DNA of 64,000 bases. Source: Candidatus Rifleibacteriota bacterium. GTDB lineage: Bacteria; Muiribacteriota; Ozemobacteria; Ozemobacterales; Ozemobacteraceae. The notes beneath the pieces are model-generated. The model made no database searches and had not been told where the DNA came from. It saw nothing but the letters and a program-made list of their open reading frames with translations. Positions 47,148 through 55,774 of this stretch are shown piece after piece (the first letter of the stretch is position 1; each line of letters starts with the position of its first letter). The DNA is taken from positions 124,001 to 188,000 of the forward strand of contig JADFZL010000001.1 of NCBI GenBank assembly GCA_015232575.1, in the 5' to 3' direction. The position numbers and the translations under genes are program-made.

Positions 47148-47369
47148 ATGCCATTAATCCAGGTAAAAAATTGTCCGGAAGATATTTATATAAAAATCTC
47201 TGCTGTCGCAAAAAAGAATAACAGAACGATCGCACAGCAGATAATTGTTTTATTGGAAAACAGCCTGAGTCTTGATCAGACAAATTTAACAAGAAGAAAA
47301 CAATTGCTGGAAAAGATCAGCAGTAGAAAGATTTCAGAGGGTCTTGTAAAGGATGTTATTCCAGACTGA
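47148..47369 (+). CDS. FitA-like ribbon-helix-helix protein, orphan antitoxin
   Basis: 73 residues from ATG 47148, chosen because GAGG lies seven bases upstream and an earlier ATG (47127) would precede the predicted transcript start. MPLIQVKNCPEDIYIKISAV, then AKKNNRTIAQQIIVLLENSL is the RHH (FitA/Arc) fold: N-terminal beta strand followed by two helices. In FitAB-type loci the next gene encodes a PIN toxin; here the next gene, overlapping by 17 bp, is an ABC ATPase. It may have become the regulator of the transporter. Confidence 0.78.
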   Translation: MPLIQVKNCPEDIYIKISAVAKKNNRTIAQQIIVLLENSLSLDQTNLTRRKQLLEKISSRKISEGLVKDVIPD

Positions 47370-48162
47370 TAACCTTTCTATCGGGCATAGCCCAGCAAGC
47401 CCATTGATGAACAATCTGAATCTTTCTTTTCAACAGGGAAAGATCAATCTTATTGTCGGTCCGTCAGGTTCGGGAAAAACCACTCTTCTCCTCACCATTG
47501 CAGGCTTTCTTCAACCCCTATCCGGGAAACTTTGTTTCACTGATTCAAAAAACCAGGCCTCAGATCATACCGAAACAAGCCTTGCATTTCAGAACCCAGA
47601 GAAAATGTTTTTTCTAGGCTCAGCCGGTGAGGAAATTACTTTTGGGCTCACAGAAAACGGCACAGACAAACAAGAAGCTATTATTATTGGCCGAGAATGG
47701 TTAAACAAATGGGGCCTGAATCCTGATATTTTCTGGAACAAGAACCCGTTTCATCTGTCAGGAGGCGAGAAACGCCGGCTTGCACTTGCAGCATCTACAG
47801 TACTTAAGCCAGATTTGATTCTTCTCGACGAGCCCCTTGCCGGGCTTGATGCATCCGGACAAATGAGCATGGCTGAGACGATTTCTGAACTGGCTGAATC
47901 ACGAATTGTAATAGTCGTTACGCATGATTTAGAAGCTCTTATTGAAGTTTCCAGTGCAATTTTTCTAACTGGAAACAATGAAATCAGGGCATTCAGCAAT
48001 CCGCAAAGTTTTCTGGAATGTGTTCTCAAAGAGCCTGAACTTTATCCGCTCCCAAAATGGTATCAGGACATTACCACCCATTTTACAAAAGAAACTCCCC
48101 TGCCCTTTCCTTCTGTATCAAGCGTAGTTAAATATTTTGAAATTGCATCGCCCGATGTATAA
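47353..48162 (+). CDS. ecfA: Energy-coupling factor (ECF) transporter ATPase
   Basis: 269 residues, one ABC domain: Walker A GPSGSGKTT, Q-loop AFQNPEKMFFL, signature LSGGEKRR, Walker B LILLDEP and H-loop VVTHD. The FQNPE Q-loop is characteristic of EcfA/CbiO. It overlaps the RHH gene by 17 bp and EcfT by 8 bp. A single A-gene suggests an EcfA homodimer. The substrate-binding S component is not in the window, so the transported vitamin or metal is unknown. Confidence 0.88.
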   Translation: MLFQTDNLSIGHSPASPLMNNLNLSFQQGKINLIVGPSGSGKTTLLLTIAGFLQPLSGKLCFTDSKNQASDHTETSLAFQNPEKMFFLGSAGEEITFGLTENGTDKQEAIIIGREWLNKWGLNPDIFWNKNPFHLSGGEKRRLALAASTVLKPDLILLDEPLAGLDASGQMSMAETISELAESRIVIVVTHDLEALIEVSSAIFLTGNNEIRAFSNPQSFLECVLKEPELYPLPKWYQDITTHFTKETPLPFPSVSSVVKYFEIASPDV

Positions 48163-48904
48163 TCAACCATCAATTTCCTGGCAACCCGGAAACAGCCTGC
48201 TGCATCGTTTAAACCCAATTTCCAAGGGACTTCTGTCTATCGGGCTTATAATTACCTCGTCACTTCACGCCGGTTCTCTTGATAGAACAATTATTATGCT
48301 CGCCGCCATATTCGTGATGTTTTTTGCCAGCAAAATTTCGATCATTCCAGCAATTTCAAGTCTGAAAAAAATCAGAATCCTTCTGCTTTTTGTTTTTATT
48401 ATTCAATATGCCGGAAATGAGCAAAGCTCACTTATTGGAGCTGTTGATTCTACACTGCGAATTGTCTGTGTTTTCCTGGCCTCTTCAATGTTTATTTCAA
48501 TTACTTCCCACTCTGAATTGCTCTATTTCTGGGAGAAAATGCTATATCCCCTTTCTTTTGCCGGCATTCCAGCGAAGGAAACAGCACTTGCAATGTCAAT
48601 TTCAATAAGGTTTTTTCCTGTGATGTTTGAAGAAATTGAACGCATAAAAATGTCGCAACAGGCCCGTGGTGCCAGGTTGAACAACTCTCCCGGTACAATC
48701 GCCGGAATCAGAAGCCTGGTTTCAATAATTATTCCGCTGGTTTCACTTTCATTGAAAAAAGCTGATGAACTCGCAACCGCCATGAGCGCAAGATGTTATC
48801 GCCTGAACCAGCCCCGCACAAGTCTATATTCATACGTCTTTCAGATGCATGATTACTTGATCATGCTCTCTTTAACGATTTTTCTGTTTTTCATCCTTTT
48901 TTGA
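48155..48904 (+). CDS. ecfT: ECF transporter transmembrane protein EcfT
   Basis: 249 residues from ATG 48155 (overlapping ecfA by 8 bp). About five TM helices (for example GLLSIGLIITSSLHAG, ILLLFVFIIQYAG, YLIMLSLTIFLFFILF). The two coupling motifs are visible: QQARGARL and a second ATAMSARCYR in which the usual Gly of the Ala-Arg-Gly motif is Cys. EcfT couples ATP hydrolysis to S-component toppling. No S component gene follows. Confidence 0.85.
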   Translation: MYNQPSISWQPGNSLLHRLNPISKGLLSIGLIITSSLHAGSLDRTIIMLAAIFVMFFASKISIIPAISSLKKIRILLLFVFIIQYAGNEQSSLIGAVDSTLRIVCVFLASSMFISITSHSELLYFWEKMLYPLSFAGIPAKETALAMSISIRFFPVMFEEIERIKMSQQARGARLNNSPGTIAGIRSLVSIIIPLVSLSLKKADELATAMSARCYRLNQPRTSLYSYVFQMHDYLIMLSLTIFLFFILF

Positions 48905-48994
48905 GGAACATTTTTTCCGAGCACTTTTGACATCATATAAGTGAGAATGGTATTCTGATGCCCTGAAAGAAAATTCCCAGTTAAGGAAGATATT

Positions 48995-50956
48995 ATGACA
49001 AAATATTGTTTAATACTTATTGGATTATTCAGCATCTGTAATAGTGCTTACGCAAGTGTTGTACTACCTAAATTTTTCTCCGACAATATGGTATTGCAGA
49101 GGAATGTCGCAATACCCATCTGGGGTTGGGCAGATGCTGATGAGGAAATAGAAGTAAAAATTAATTGCCAGACAAAAACTGTAAAAGCTGATAAAACTGG
49201 AAAATGGATGGTAAAGCTTGATGCTGAGCTTGCTGGAGGACCTTATGAATTATCCATCAAAGGCAAAAATATTATCACCATAAAAAACGTCTTGGTCGGA
49301 GAAGTCTGGATTTGCAGCGGCCAATCCAATATGGAGTTTAATGTAAAAGGCGTTATCAACGCTGAAAAGGAAATAAACGATGCGAATTATCCATTCATTC
49401 GACACTTCGCCGTTGTAAAAGACATTAGTTCGCTGCCAAAAGAAGACATAAAAGGCGGAGAGTGGGCAGTTTGCGATAAATCTACGGTAGCTAGTTTTAC
49501 AGCAGTAGGTTATTTTTTTGCAAAACAGATATACGATGAATTAAAAGTTCCAGTTGGATTAATTCACGCATCCTGGGGTGGATCAAATTCTGAAACATGG
49601 ACAAGCCGCGAAGCATTTGAAAACAGTGATGAATTTAAAGAAATGATAGCCCAAATGCCTCAGATTGATCTTGATTCCATTTCAAAACTTTATATCGAAC
49701 AAAAAGAAAAATTAGTCGAAAAATTGCAAGGTTCTAAAACCAACATAGCAGATGCGGTGAATTATAAAGAACCTTTATTTAATGATTCCAAATGGCCTGA
49801 ACTCAACGTACCCGAACTTTGGGAAAATCAGGAATTAGGCGATTTTGATGGCGTCGTCTGGTTTCGCAAGACAATGCAGATTTCCGCAAATGATGCCGGA
49901 AAAGCAGCCACTATTGAATTGTCGAAAATAGATGATGAAGACATTACCTATATAAACGGCTCTGAAATAGGAAGCATTAAAATTTGGGATGCAAAAAGAA
50001 AGTATACCATTCCTGCAGGATTATTAAAGGAAGGCAAAAATGTAATAGCCATTAGAATTGTCGATAATGGCGGAGGCGGTGGAATTCATGGGGAATCAGG
50101 CGATTTAAAAATCACAACTGAAAATTCAGTAATTCCAATAAACGGTAAATGGAAATTTCAGGTGGAGTCTGTAAAGTCAGAGGTTGATAAAAACAGTTAT
50201 CCCAGCTTGTTGTACAACGCAATGCTGAATCCGTTAATTCCTTACGCCATACAGGGTGTTTTATGGTATCAGGGAGAATCAAATGCGGGGCGAGCTTATC
50301 AATACAGAAAAGCATTTCCGTTGCTGATAACAGATTGGAGAAAAAAGTGGAATCAGGGTGATTTCCCTTTTTACTTTGTACAACTGGCAAGTTTTAACGG
50401 CGCCAACGGCAATAGCAACAATGGAAGTGCATGGGCCGAACTTCGCGAAGCACAGACCCTTGCACTGCAGCTGCCAAATACCGGAATGTGTGTAACAACC
50501 GATATTGGTAATCCAAAGGATATTCATCCAACCAACAAACAAGATGTAGGAAAACGCTTATCAGCAATCGCTCTGAATAATATTTACAAAAAAAATACAG
50601 TTTGTACTGGACCCTCTTTTAAATCAATGGAGAAAAAAGAAAATCAGATAATAGCTTCGTTTGAAAACATTGGTTCCGGATTATCAACTCCTGACAAATA
50701 TGGCTACGTAAAAGGCTTTGAAATTGCGGGAAGCGACAAAGTGTTTTATTATGCTAAAGCTTTTATTAAAGACAACAAAGTTGTCATTTACAGCGAAAAT
50801 GTTGAAAATCCAGAAGCCATACATTTTGGATGGGCAGACGATGCAGGCGACAACAATCTTTATAATGTAGAGGGCTTTCCTGCCTTGCCTTTCAGAACAG
50901 ACAACTGGAAGGATATCACAAAAGACGCGAAGTACAAGATAGAAATACCAGAATAA
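48995..50956 (+). CDS. Secreted sialate O-acetylesterase
   Basis: 653 residues with a Sec signal peptide (MTKYCLILIGLFSICNSAYA). An SGNH-hydrolase: nucleophile serine in WICSGQSNMEF, the GQGES-like block YQGESNAGR, and catalytic Asp/His in DIHPTNKQDVGKRL. A GH2-like beta-sandwich (about 275-375, WFRKTMQI...GNNVIAI-like) is inserted, as is usual in the family. It removes O-acetyl groups from sialic acids or xylan-like sugars outside the cytoplasm. An AAGGAAG site precedes the ATG. It has no carbohydrate-use neighbours here, so it may be a separately acquired gene. Confidence 0.92.
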   Translation: MTKYCLILIGLFSICNSAYASVVLPKFFSDNMVLQRNVAIPIWGWADADEEIEVKINCQTKTVKADKTGKWMVKLDAELAGGPYELSIKGKNIITIKNVLVGEVWICSGQSNMEFNVKGVINAEKEINDANYPFIRHFAVVKDISSLPKEDIKGGEWAVCDKSTVASFTAVGYFFAKQIYDELKVPVGLIHASWGGSNSETWTSREAFENSDEFKEMIAQMPQIDLDSISKLYIEQKEKLVEKLQGSKTNIADAVNYKEPLFNDSKWPELNVPELWENQELGDFDGVVWFRKTMQISANDAGKAATIELSKIDDEDITYINGSEIGSIKIWDAKRKYTIPAGLLKEGKNVIAIRIVDNGGGGGIHGESGDLKITTENSVIPINGKWKFQVESVKSEVDKNSYPSLLYNAMLNPLIPYAIQGVLWYQGESNAGRAYQYRKAFPLLITDWRKKWNQGDFPFYFVQLASFNGANGNSNNGSAWAELREAQTLALQLPNTGMCVTTDIGNPKDIHPTNKQDVGKRLSAIALNNIYKKNTVCTGPSFKSMEKKENQIIASFENIGSGLSTPDKYGYVKGFEIAGSDKVFYYAKAFIKDNKVVIYSENVENPEAIHFGWADDAGDNNLYNVEGFPALPFRTDNWKDITKDAKYKIEIPE

Positions 50957-51160
50957 TCGACTTTCCCTATATCTTCAAGACGAAGAATGTTTTGCATGAT
51001 TTATGGCACTAAGTGATAGAATTCTGGCGGTGCCAGGTGTTCATGATGGAAAAAGTGTTTCTAATGGTGCTTTTACAAGATGGAACACAATTTGCGTTTA
51101 TTCATTTCATCTAGTTTCACCTGATATTTTCTGACAATTTCGATTCTGGAGGGAAAAAGT

Positions 51161-51550
51161 ATGAGAAAAATTCTGAGCATTTCTATTTTATTTGCTTTTC
51201 TTAGTCTGGCATTTTCTGGTTCAGCTTTTGCTCTGGATGTAAAGAGTTTCCACAAAGATCTTAACGACTGGGCTTGTATAACTGCATACTTAGATGTTGT
51301 TATGCATCCTGGTTTTCCCCATAACAGTCCTATGAACAGCAATCTTCCCCAGAGACTTGAAGAACTTGATAAGGTCAAACGAAGTGTGATGAAAGTAATT
51401 AACGGAATCGAAACCACTGAAGAGCTTGCAACAGCACAAAAAGTGGCTGATGAATTCCGCGCCATGCATAGTTTTGAAAGAGAAATTGGAGAATATGTTT
51501 CCCAGCTTTTGAAAGAACGGGCAAAATATATTTCACTGCAGTTACAGTAA
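51161..51550 (+). CDS. Small exported helical protein
   Basis: 129 residues with a clear signal peptide (MRKILSISILFAFLSLAFSG, cleavage likely after SAFA). The mature ~100 residues are helical and soluble (for example LEELDKVKRSVMKVINGIE). GGAGGG ribosome site. Unknown function. Followed by a strong terminator. Confidence 0.75.
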   Translation: MRKILSISILFAFLSLAFSGSAFALDVKSFHKDLNDWACITAYLDVVMHPGFPHNSPMNSNLPQRLEELDKVKRSVMKVINGIETTEELATAQKVADEFRAMHSFEREIGEYVSQLLKERAKYISLQLQ

Positions 51551-51574
51551 TTTAAATCGAAATTTAATTATATA

Positions 51575-51616
51575 ATGATAGATTCAAAAACAAGCTTTTT
51601 GAATCTATCATATTTT
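51575..51616 (+). terminator. Rho-independent terminator between convergent genes
   Basis: A perfect 16-bp stem (ATGATAGATTCAAAAA / TTTTTGAATCTATCAT) with a 5-base loop, followed on the plus strand by ATTTTTTC. It terminates the gene at 51161 and overlaps the last bases of the convergent gene. Confidence 0.9.
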
Positions 51617-52570
51617 TTCTACTGCAATTATACTTTTTTCTATTTCGTCAAGTTCGTCTTTGAATCTTAATACCTGACTGTTCAAAAGGTTCTTTGAAGC
51701 ATCGAGAGTTTGGATATCTGCGAATTTAAGAGAATTCAGTCTGTTAAATGTACTGAATACCGTTTCTTCGATCTGCGACTTTCTTGCGCTGACTCTTCCC
51801 TGGCACATTTCAAGCTTACTAATTTCTTCATATCGTTTTTCCTTCATTTCAAGAGCCGTCTGCATTTCTTTCTGTTGAACAGCGTCTGACATGTCGGCAA
51901 TTCTTGTTTTCAGGCGCTGAACTTCAACTTCAAGAGCTGATTTTCCAGAATTTGAAATCAGATTGTCAAGATGAGCTTCCCTGAGAATAAGCCTTGAATA
52001 CTCCTCAAGAAGAGAGAAAACCATTTGCTTTGTACCACTCAATGTCTGTTCTAGAGCCTTGTCAGAACCATCAAAGAAACTGTGAATTCTTACAACTTCC
52101 TTCTCAACTGAAATAAATGAATTAATCTGTTCGTCGCTCAGATCGAATGAAAAGGGCTTGCTCTTTGCGAGTAATGCAATTCTTGAGCGGGCTTTCTTTT
52201 TCGCAATGTTCCTGGAAAATATGCTCAGATTTCCAGTAATATTTTCCAGAAAAGACATTTTCACTTTAAATTCGGGAATGCCTTTATTCATGATGTAAAG
52301 CGTTGCAACACAGACTATAAGGGAAATAATTGCCGGCATGGAAAAAGGCGAATGAACAATAAGAAAAAACACGTACAATGTCGCCATTGAAGCAAAGAGA
52401 TAACTGGCATCCCATGAAACGAGCGAAGTGATAATTGAAACGATAAATACCAGCCACACAAGAACATTCTGCTCAGTTGTGATTTTAATATCCTTGAATA
52501 CTACCATTATCAGGTAGTAGTTTATTATAAATCCGATAAATGAAACCAGAGTCCTGTTCATCTTTGTCAT
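51608..52570 (-). CDS. Membrane protein with a cytoplasmic coiled coil
   Basis: 320 residues from ATG 52570, chosen for the GAGGGAGA ribosome site; an upstream in-frame start at 52621 lacks one. Four or so TM helices in the first 110 residues (VSFIGFIINYYLIMVVF, VLVWLVFIVSIITSLVSW, YLFASMATLYVFFLIV, MPAIISLIVCVATLYIM), then a basic patch and ~200 residues of coiled coil (ALEVEVQRLKTRIADMSDAV and on). No family recognised. Confidence 0.75.
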   Translation of the reverse strand: MTKMNRTLVSFIGFIINYYLIMVVFKDIKITTEQNVLVWLVFIVSIITSLVSWDASYLFASMATLYVFFLIVHSPFSMPAIISLIVCVATLYIMNKGIPEFKVKMSFLENITGNLSIFSRNIAKKKARSRIALLAKSKPFSFDLSDEQINSFISVEKEVVRIHSFFDGSDKALEQTLSGTKQMVFSLLEEYSRLILREAHLDNLISNSGKSALEVEVQRLKTRIADMSDAVQQKEMQTALEMKEKRYEEISKLEMCQGRVSARKSQIEETVFSTFNRLNSLKFADIQTLDASKNLLNSQVLRFKDELDEIEKSIIAVEKI

Positions 52571-52690
52571 AGTATTCTCCCTCTTCTGTCCGTCAATATG
52601 GAAAAATTCTTTCTTCCTCAAATACGTCAGTGAAACGAAAGTCCCTCACCCTGCCCTCACTGCCATGAACTTAACATGGTAACGATTCTT

Positions 52691-52724
52691 TGTCATCTCG
52701 ACCGAAAGGAGAGATCTCGCTTCT
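52691..52724 (-). repeat. Dispersed intergenic repeat, family B, copy 1
   Basis: Plus strand TGTCATCTCGACCGAAAGGA then GAGATCTCGCTTCT; its reverse complement matches 55704-55738 closely and 58299-58325 partly. It sits in the 200-bp space before the VWA gene, flanked by an ATGAACTTAA / TTAAGTTCAT inverted repeat. Confidence 0.7.
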
Positions 52725-52771
52725 TAAGTTCATGACGGTGAATGTACGCAGGGATTATTAAGAAATATTCT

Positions 52772-55438
52772 TCATTTCACATCTGAGTTTTTTGAACTTT
52801 CCGGGTCATCGGGTGTTTCGCTTTGTTCAGTAATTTCATCGGAATCATATTCGCGGGTGTCATCTGATTGATTTTCTGAGGAATCCATCTGATCGGCATT
52901 TTCTGCAGGAACAGAATCGCTTTCTGAAAGAACTATTGTACCATCAGCTGCAGTTGGTTCAGAACTTCTGAAAAGATTAATGAATCCCATTAATATAGCC
53001 AGAGGAAGCTTTATCATCATGAGATAGCTGAAATACAATCCAAGGAGCAGAAGTGGGATGTTTACTACTGTTTCAACAAGAGGCTGCCATTTATTCCAGG
53101 ACTTAACACTATCGGGAGTATTATCAATAATATTTAAATTCATTTTTGAAAGATCAGTGTCATCTTCAACTGTTCCGTGAAGAGCGCAGGCTATTCGACC
53201 TTCAGGTTTTGTCAAATCGCCAGCACTGTAATAGCCACATTTATTTTCAGGCTTATTTAGGGGTCCCTTGAGATAACCACAGCTTAAATTCTTCATTGCT
53301 TCTTCGTCAATTTTGGTAATAAACACTGGATTATCCATGTTGTACATTTCAACGGCGCCAAGCAAAACACGCATGTTTGCATAGCAAGCTTTTCCTCTTG
53401 CCTGTTCACGGGATTTTCTGAAATTCGGAACGAGAAGAGCGGCGGGGAAGAATCCGGCGGCGCCCCAGAATTGAACAGGCTTTGAATTTTCACTTGTCTT
53501 GATTATTGCCTCACCCCTCGGTGTCTGTTGTGTAGGAGCAAGTGAACTATTATATGCCGCCTGATTCTGCTGATAAGAATCGTAATTGTTCTGATTCGAA
53601 ACAGTATTTTGCTGAGAAACTGGTGCGACTGGCTGATTGTGAGCATTATTAAAACGATTCTGATATGAATTGCTATTGCCCGGCAGCGCAGAATATTGGT
53701 TCTGTCTTGTTTCTGAAACTGCTACAAATGAGGTATACGGAGTTGTAAAGCTGAATTTTTTGCTGAGACTTATCACTTCCTGAATTTTTGGACTATTCTG
53801 TGAACCTTCAGCTCTGATTTGTCTGATAAGTTCGTCTGATCTGGCTTTAGCCCACAATCTTGCGACAAAAAAGTCTTCTTCCTTCTTTTGCGGAAAATTT
53901 CCTTCAACAACGTATTCCTGACGCTGTCCGTTGAGCAACCCTGAAACAACTATCTTCGCAGGTCCGCTTCCAGAGTATCTTCCCCATATTCCGACCTGAG
54001 AACCTTTGTAAATGTTAATTTTTTCCACTGGATACTGGTCATTAACCCTTATTCCGTCAATTGCAACACTTACATCTGTGAGAAGTGGCTTGCTTATTGT
54101 TTCATAGAAACTGACAAGCTTCACTTTCAGGTCTTCGTAAATACGGACATATATTGATTCACCCATGTTCTCTGCAGCCAGCTTGTCCAGAAGAACTGTG
54201 CTGAGGTCGTTTCCGACACCGAATACAAATGTCCGGATTTTATCGGTGTTAGCCTGTGAATAGTTGCTGGCAATTTTCCAGATATTAGTTTCACCAACCG
54301 TCGGAAGCCCGTCTGTAAGAAAAACTATCGCTCTGGTTCTGTCAGATGATCGAAAACAACCGAGAGCGCTTTGCAAAGCCTGATCAATGTTTGTTCCACC
54401 AGATGCTCTTATGCCGTCAATAAATTTCAACGCTTCCCTTCTATTCTGCTCAGTTGCCGGCATCATCGGCCCATTAGCCAAAAGTTCTACTTTTCCGGAG
54501 AATATAATTACATTAAAATTATCATCCGGGTTAAGCTGCTCAACAAAAAATCGAAAGGCCTCTTTTGTCTGGTCAAGCTTATGCCCCTGCATACTTCCTG
54601 AAACATCCATCACAAAAACAATGTCTCTGGCAGCGATGTCTTCGGCTTTAACAACTTCCTGCGGGGCAAGAAGCATCATGAAATAACCTTCAGAATTTTC
54701 TTCTGGTCTGGTGGTCATCAAACTGAAACCCATTTTTTCTGCCATTACTTCATAAATAATCTGAAAATCCTTTTCAGGAAGATATCCTGATTTCTCAAAA
54801 ACAAGATTCCATTCATGATCACTGTTCTTTGTTCCAGTTAAGGAATGACTTGGGGAAGTAAAATTGATGATTTTCTTCTGATCCTTCAGCAATAGGCTTA
54901 CGCTCAGCAATTCAAGTGCCTTACTCTGGATTGATGAAATATTAAGAGGAAGAGTAAAAAATACTTTGCCGCTCTTATAAGTCAGTATTTCGCTGTATGT
55001 TAAATCAACAATTGCAAAACTTTTCGGAGCAACGGTTCCAACCTTTGTTTCAAAAGTATTTTCATCTGTCTGCTTACCAATCGCCGGAGTAAAACCCTGA
55101 AATACTGCTGAAGAGTAAACCTCTTCTGCCTTGTTTTTCTCTTCTATTGCACCTGTCTGACGGTTTCCAGCGGCATCAGTCAAACCAAACTCCTGAACTG
55201 ATGCCTTTTCACTCAGAGGAAACTTCAATCGGCATTCAACAGCCGCATCACCTGGATTCAGAAACTTCTGTTCAATTCTCACAATGGCTACCTGATTATC
55301 AATCTCTATTTTGACCTGCTGCTGAACCATTGTAAGTGGATTTCCACCGCCATCACATAACATTGCAACAGCATAGTCAGGAACAAGAATTGTGACAAGA
55401 GTTACAATAATAAGGCGAATAAGTTCCTTGTTAAACAT
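52772..55438 (-). CDS. VIT-VWA protein with an embedded type-II-pseudopilin-like domain
   Basis: 888 residues. Signal peptide (residues 1-25), VIT domain (~30-165), VWA domain (~270-440) with an intact MIDAS: DVSGSMQG, the Thr in GGTNIDQ, and FLTDGLPT. A Gln/Asn/Ser-rich linker (~620-690) follows. Residues ~705-810 read VPNFRKSREQARGKACYANM, then RVLLGAVEMYNMDNP, GYLKGPLNKPENKCGYYS and CALHG, matching the body of GspG/pilin-like proteins. Then come one or two TM helices (~845-880) and an acidic Ser/Asp tail. VWA domains bind proteins metal-dependently. The gene has an AAGGAGG site. Probably a cell-envelope adhesion or assembly protein. Confidence 0.85.
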   Translation of the reverse strand: MFNKELIRLIIVTLVTILVPDYAVAMLCDGGGNPLTMVQQQVKIEIDNQVAIVRIEQKFLNPGDAAVECRLKFPLSEKASVQEFGLTDAAGNRQTGAIEEKNKAEEVYSSAVFQGFTPAIGKQTDENTFETKVGTVAPKSFAIVDLTYSEILTYKSGKVFFTLPLNISSIQSKALELLSVSLLLKDQKKIINFTSPSHSLTGTKNSDHEWNLVFEKSGYLPEKDFQIIYEVMAEKMGFSLMTTRPEENSEGYFMMLLAPQEVVKAEDIAARDIVFVMDVSGSMQGHKLDQTKEAFRFFVEQLNPDDNFNVIIFSGKVELLANGPMMPATEQNRREALKFIDGIRASGGTNIDQALQSALGCFRSSDRTRAIVFLTDGLPTVGETNIWKIASNYSQANTDKIRTFVFGVGNDLSTVLLDKLAAENMGESIYVRIYEDLKVKLVSFYETISKPLLTDVSVAIDGIRVNDQYPVEKINIYKGSQVGIWGRYSGSGPAKIVVSGLLNGQRQEYVVEGNFPQKKEEDFFVARLWAKARSDELIRQIRAEGSQNSPKIQEVISLSKKFSFTTPYTSFVAVSETRQNQYSALPGNSNSYQNRFNNAHNQPVAPVSQQNTVSNQNNYDSYQQNQAAYNSSLAPTQQTPRGEAIIKTSENSKPVQFWGAAGFFPAALLVPNFRKSREQARGKACYANMRVLLGAVEMYNMDNPVFITKIDEEAMKNLSCGYLKGPLNKPENKCGYYSAGDLTKPEGRIACALHGTVEDDTDLSKMNLNIIDNTPDSVKSWNKWQPLVETVVNIPLLLLGLYFSYLMMIKLPLAILMGFINLFRSSEPTAADGTIVLSESDSVPAENADQMDSSENQSDDTREYDSDEITEQSETPDDPESSKNSDVK

Positions 55439-55774
55439 AGATCCCTCCTTGATGAATAATAAATGAATTTTGAATAATGTATACTCTTATAGTAACAAGA
55501 AGTGTACCGTGGAAGAAAATATGATCAGGAGCTAATTTTGTGTAAATATTCGGAGTGTAACGGAAGACAGAAATAAACGCACCTGCGACACAGATGACGC
55601 AGTTTTTTTTCCGAATCATTAATTGGGTGGAACAGTCTTTTGATATGAAAATACGCGATTCGTTGGAAGGATTATATAAAAACATGCCACACCTCGACGT
55701 AAAAGAAGCCAGATTTCTCCCTTCGGTCGAAATGACAGCAGTACCACCTCTTTTCGATAATGCACTCTTTTTCT
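55439..55774. other. 336-bp intergenic region with repeat family B, copy 2
   Basis: It separates the VWA gene from the gene ending at 55775. The family B element lies at 55704-55738 (CAGATTTCTCCCTTCGGTCG then AAATGACAG). The VWA promoter should lie at 55455-55510 on the minus strand (TTGTTA - 16 bp - TATTCA is a weak candidate). No supported gene. Confidence 0.6.
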
